A DNA stretch of 8,473 bases from positions 1 to 8,473 of the forward strand of contig JAIRPC010000062.1 in assembly GCA_031257215.1 (NCBI GenBank), given 5' to 3'. Positions 5,915-8,473 of this stretch are shown one piece after another. Numbering within the stretch: the first letter of the stretch is position 1; each line of letters starts with the position of its first letter. Source of the DNA: Eubacteriales Family XIII. Incertae Sedis bacterium (lineage in GTDB: Bacteria; Bacillota; Clostridia; Peptostreptococcales; Anaerovoracaceae). The notes under the pieces are model-generated. The model made no database searches, was not told the DNA's origin, and worked only from the letters and a program-made list of their open reading frames with translations. The translations under genes and the position numbers were made by a program.

Positions 5915-7250
5915 GGTCTTTCACCGCCTTGCCGTCTACTGCGCCTTTCAGGTCGAATATTATGCCGCCGCCCGCAAGCATGGACTCGATGTCAAGCCCG
6001 GCGAACGCACGGTGCTTCACCGCGACAATCACCGCATCCATCCCTGTTATTCCATGCCCGTCCACCATAGGGATGCCGTATGCCGCCTCAACCTCGGCGG
6101 GGTCCGCCACGGGGTCCCACACGAGCGGCTCTATGCCGTATTCGCGCAACTCGTCTATGATGTCCACCACGCGCGTGTTGCGTGTGTCTGGGCAGTCCTC
6201 CTTGAACGTGATCCCGAGGATCGCCACCTTTGCCTCGTTCAGCGGCCTGCCCGCGCGCGAGAGCAGCTTCGCCGCACGCTGCGCGACGTACTGCCCCATG
6301 CCGTCGTTGATGAACCGCCCTTGCAGGATGATCCGCGAGTGGTAGCCCAGCTGCTCCGCGGCGTAGGTGAGGTAGTATGGGTCAACGCCTATGCAGTGGC
6401 CGCCGACAAGCCCCGGCGTGAATTTCAGGAAATTCCACTTCGTCCCCGCCGCTTCGAGCACTTCGCCCGTGGGTATCCCCATCTTCTCGAAAATGATGGC
6501 GAGCTCGTTCATGAACGCGATATTGATGTCGCGCTGGCTGTTCTCGATGACCTTCGCGGCCTCCGCCACCTTGATGGACGGCGCCCTGTATACGCCCGCC
6601 TTTGCGACAAGGCTGTACACGGCGGCTATCGTGTCGAGGCTCTCGCCGTCCATGCCCGAAACGACCTTGACTATGCTTTCGAGCCTATGCTCCCTGTCGC
6701 CTGGGTTGATTCGCTCAGGAGAGTAACCGACCTTGAAGTCCCTCCCGCATTTCAGCCCCGATGCCTTTTCGAGCAGGGGCACGCACACGTTTTCGGTTAC
6801 GCCAGGGTAGACCGTGGACTCATATACGACTATCGAGCCGGGGCGCAGCCGCGCCCCGAGCGCGGCGCTCGCCGATTCGAGCGGGCCAAGGTCGGGCGTG
6901 TGGTCGCTTTTCACGGGCGTAGGCACGGCCACGATATGAAACCGCGCCTCCGCGAGGGCGGCGGGGTCGTCTGTGAACACGACCGCCCTCGCTGCGCTCG
7001 CCAGGCTCGCGGCAAGCGCAGCGGCGCCCACCTCTGCCGTGGGGTCAACCCCCGCATTCAGCCTGCTGATTTTGTCCGGGCTTGCGTCATAGCCGACAAC
7101 GCCGCAGTGCTTTGAGAACGCCACCGCGATAGGAAGCCCGACATAGCCGAGCCCTATGAGCGAGAGCTTGTCCCTGCCCTCTGTCAGGTCGTTGATTGTT
7201 ACAGGGGAAGGGCTTTCACCGCCCGCCCGCGACGCGTTTTTTTGATTCAT
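5895..7250 (-). CDS. UDP-N-acetylhexosamine 6-dehydrogenase, WbpO/TviB type
   Basis: This 451-residue, NAD-dependent four-electron oxidase turns the C6 alcohol of UDP-GlcNAc or UDP-GalNAc into a carboxylate. GLGYVG (33-38) is the NAD-binding loop. AVPTPV (108-113) and YESTVYPG (143-150) follow. YSPERINPGD (176-185) is the signature seen in N-acetylhexosamine dehydrogenases. K233 and N237 in AAKVIEN are conserved catalytic residues. GGHCIGVDPYYL (283-294) holds the nucleophile C286. GITFKEDCPDTRNTR (346-360) begins the UDP-binding domain. Length is normal for the family. The frame opens at a TTG at 7292, but ATG 7250 is preferred: GGAGGG lies 12 nt upstream, and the extra 14 codons encode nothing conserved. 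A run of about 27 residues (MNQKNASRAGG and on) precedes the first strand, longer than usual. The neighbouring epimerase completes a WbpO/WbpP or TviB/TviC pair giving UDP-GalNAcA or UDP-GlcNAcA. Confidence 0.93.
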   Translation of the reverse strand: MNQKNASRAGGESPSPVTINDLTEGRDKLSLIGLGYVGLPIAVAFSKHCGVVGYDASPDKISRLNAGVDPTAEVGAAALAASLASAARAVVFTDDPAALAEARFHIVAVPTPVKSDHTPDLGPLESASAALGARLRPGSIVVYESTVYPGVTENVCVPLLEKASGLKCGRDFKVGYSPERINPGDREHRLESIVKVVSGMDGESLDTIAAVYSLVAKAGVYRAPSIKVAEAAKVIENSQRDINIAFMNELAIIFEKMGIPTGEVLEAAGTKWNFLKFTPGLVGGHCIGVDPYYLTYAAEQLGYHSRIILQGRFINDGMGQYVAQRAAKLLSRAGRPLNEAKVAILGITFKEDCPDTRNTRVVDIIDELREYGIEPLVWDPVADPAEVEAAYGIPMVDGHGITGMDAVIVAVKHRAFAGLDIESMLAGGGIIFDLKGAVDGKAVKDHEYFSL

Positions 7251-7262
7251 TGAAGCGAAATT

Positions 7263-7268
7263 CCCTCC
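7263..7268 (-). promoter_or_regulatory. Ribosome binding site of the dehydrogenase gene
   Basis: GGAGGG on the minus strand, 12 nt before the ATG at 7250-7248. The spacing is longer than the usual 5-9 nt, so initiation may be modest, but no better start codon lies nearer in frame. Confidence 0.55.
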
Positions 7269-7312
7269 ATTATATAGGTGGCTATGTGGCAAGCTGTCCG
7301 CCTGGCTTCATG

Positions 7313-7327
7313 TGGGAAATTTTCCCA
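7313..7327. promoter_or_regulatory. 15-nt palindrome in the intergenic gap (possible operator)
   Basis: TGGGAAATTTTCCCA: two 7-base arms around a single central T, in the 88-nt gap between the first glycosyltransferase and the dehydrogenase gene. It is the only clear dyad in the gap. As RNA it could form only a 4-bp stem with a 7-base loop and has no following U-run, so it is not a convincing terminator. A protein-binding site is possible but unproven. Confidence 0.3.
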
Positions 7328-7338
7328 TAATCCTAACA

Positions 7339-8448
7339 TTATATCAGTCCCATTATATCAAGCATTTGCCTGTTAACTGCCCCTACCTCATATTTGCCTT
7401 TGCAGTATTCCAGCCCCGCAAGCCCCATCTCGCGGGCCTTGTCAGGGTGTTCGATAAAATAACGGATGGCGTCCGCGAGCTTTTTCGGGTCGCCTGGCGG
7501 CACTAACAGCCCCGTCCTGCCTGGCACCACGGTTTCCCTGCACCCCGGCGCGTCGCTCGTTATCACCGCACGCCCGCAGGACATGGCTTCAAGCACCGTC
7601 CGCGGCGTGCCCTCGCGAAAGCTGGGAAGCACGTACACCATGGCATCGCCGTATTGCGGTCTGACATCAGCGAGCTCGCCGAGGTATTCTATGCTGCCGT
7701 CGTCGATATACGGCCGCAGGTCGCTCTGTCCAAGCGCAAACCCCGCGCTCTCGTAGCCGCCCGCAAGGCGAAACTCGGCGTTCGGGTATTCTGCCTTGAC
7801 CATTCTCGCCGCCTCGATATATTCTACCACACCTTTCTCCCGCAGCAGCCTTGCCGCCATGAAAAATACGGGCTTTCCGCTGGGCGGCATTGGCGCGTAA
7901 TGCCGCATGTTCACGCCCGAGCCGTTCACGAGCGCGGCCTTTTCGCCGCCAATGCCCGCGGGGATGATCCCCTCACGCAGGAATTCCTCCCTGTCGTCAG
8001 GGTTTTGGAATATAACGCGGTCGCTGACGGCCGCCGAGCGCCGGTAGAGCTTCTTGACGATAGGCAGGATAAGGCGCCGCTTTGCCCCGCCCGGCACGAA
8101 GGTGTTGCCCAGCCCGGTTATCATGGTGAACACGCGGGCGCCCGCCTTTTTCGCCTCGGGAGCGGCGTAGACATTCGGTTTGATGGTGTAACAGAGAGCC
8201 AGGTCTGGCTTGATGCCGCGCATGAGCTTCCCGTAACGGCGAATCAGCCCCATGTCGGCGGCGGGGTTCGTGGACTGCCTGTCCATAGGCACCTGATGGA
8301 ACTCCACGCCGATATCCGCGAGCTTGCCGCTGTCAGGCTCCGCCCCGCAGGCATGAACCTCATGCCCAAGCGCCACCAGCTCTTTCAGCAAGTCATATCT
8401 GAAATTGGCGAGGGATTCAGTATACCCCGCCGCAACAATTATCCGCAT
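7339..8448 (-). CDS. GT4-family glycosyltransferase, PglA-like
   Basis: This 369-residue, complete GT-B enzyme probably transfers a hexose or N-acetylhexosamine to a lipid-linked glycan at the cytoplasmic membrane face. The N-terminus MRIIVAAGYTESLANFR (1-17) is the acceptor-domain start seen in PglA-like proteins. TITGLG-like residues (MITGLGNTF, 109-117) come next. The donor domain shows MAARLLREKGVVEYIEAA (197-214) with the phosphate-contacting Arg and Lys, then YLGELADV (255-262). The EX7E motif is E279/E287 in FREGTPRTVLEAMSCG, followed by GLLVPPGD (313-320). Campylobacter PglA, an α-1,3-GalNAc transferase, has matching donor-domain wording, so a HexNAc donor is plausible. This fits the epimerase downstream, but specificity is inference. 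The ATG at 8448 has no visible Shine-Dalgarno in the 25 nt available. A TATACT hexamer lies 6 nt upstream. The 88-nt gap after it is the widest in the window. Confidence 0.92.
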   Translation of the reverse strand: MRIIVAAGYTESLANFRYDLLKELVALGHEVHACGAEPDSGKLADIGVEFHQVPMDRQSTNPAADMGLIRRYGKLMRGIKPDLALCYTIKPNVYAAPEAKKAGARVFTMITGLGNTFVPGGAKRRLILPIVKKLYRRSAAVSDRVIFQNPDDREEFLREGIIPAGIGGEKAALVNGSGVNMRHYAPMPPSGKPVFFMAARLLREKGVVEYIEAARMVKAEYPNAEFRLAGGYESAGFALGQSDLRPYIDDGSIEYLGELADVRPQYGDAMVYVLPSFREGTPRTVLEAMSCGRAVITSDAPGCRETVVPGRTGLLVPPGDPKKLADAIRYFIEHPDKAREMGLAGLEYCKGKYEVGAVNRQMLDIMGLI

Positions 8449-8454
8449 GTTAAT

Positions 8455-8460
8455 AGTATA
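8455..8460 (-). promoter_or_regulatory. Possible -10 element just upstream of the first gene
   Basis: TATACT on the minus strand ends 6 nt before the ATG at 8448. It is a good match to TATAAT, but the matching -35 would lie past the window edge. If real, the transcript would begin at or near the start codon, which would agree with the absent Shine-Dalgarno site. Confidence 0.25.
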
Positions 8461-8473
8461 GCATGGAAAGGGC

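Noticed and set aside
5646..7115. 489-codon plus-strand open frame
   Set aside because: It lies antisense to the dehydrogenase and epimerase genes, both with full sets of catalytic motifs. Its Arg/His/Val-rich product matches no family and is a GC-rich shadow.
7269..7274. Perfect TATAAT on the minus strand before the dehydrogenase gene
   Set aside because: It directly abuts the GGAGGG ribosome site, so a transcript started from it would lack that site. No acceptable -35 box lies 16-19 nt upstream.
7313..7327. Rho-independent terminator after the first glycosyltransferase
   Set aside because: The stem would be only 4 bp with a 7-base loop, and no U-run follows.

Overview
This is a piece of a bacterial surface- or exopolysaccharide biosynthesis locus. 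All eight genes lie on the minus strand and are packed almost end to end, so it reads as one operon running from about 8448 down past position 1. Most genes have purine-rich Shine-Dalgarno sites (AGGAGG, AGGAGAG, AAAGGA). Base composition is uneven: the sugar-nucleotide genes are very GC-rich, while the middle of the window is clearly lower. ATA isoleucine codons are common despite the high GC. This suggests a GC-rich bacterium, perhaps a Firmicute or Synergistota-like anaerobe, but that placement is a guess; nothing here fixes the taxon.

Layout in transcription order: (1) a complete GT4 glycosyltransferase resembling PglA (8448-7339); (2) an 88-nt gap with a palindrome; (3) a UDP-N-acetylhexosamine 6-dehydrogenase of the WbpO/TviB type (7250-5895); (4) a WbpP/TviC-type UDP-N-acetylhexosamine 4-epimerase (5914-4862), overlapping the previous gene by 20 nt; (5) an AlbA_2/Schlafen-type ATPase-like protein with a C-terminal HTH (about 4857-3484), unrelated to glycan chemistry and lower in GC; (6) a NodB-family polysaccharide deacetylase (3479-2463); (7) a large GNAT acyltransferase (2470-1430), overlapping by 8 nt; (8) a DUF2334 deacetylase-like protein (1407-625); (9) the N-terminal 207 residues of a second GT4 glycosyltransferase resembling EpsF (from 623, cut by the window edge).

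Working model: genes 3 and 4 make a UDP-N-acetyl-hexosaminuronic acid (UDP-GlcNAcA/UDP-GalNAcA, as in Pseudomonas O6 antigen or Salmonella Vi antigen). The two glycosyltransferases build the repeat unit. The deacetylase, GNAT and DUF2334 set could remove and replace acyl groups, which might give a polymer carrying both carboxylates and free or re-acylated amines. None of the three carries an export signal, so any such editing would happen in the cytoplasm. The most unexpected element is the AlbA_2-HTH gene in the middle of the operon. No flippase, polymerase or initiating phosphoglycosyltransferase is visible; they would have to lie outside the window. There is no gene-free stretch over 100 nt, and I see no RNA genes, CRISPR arrays or insertion sequences.
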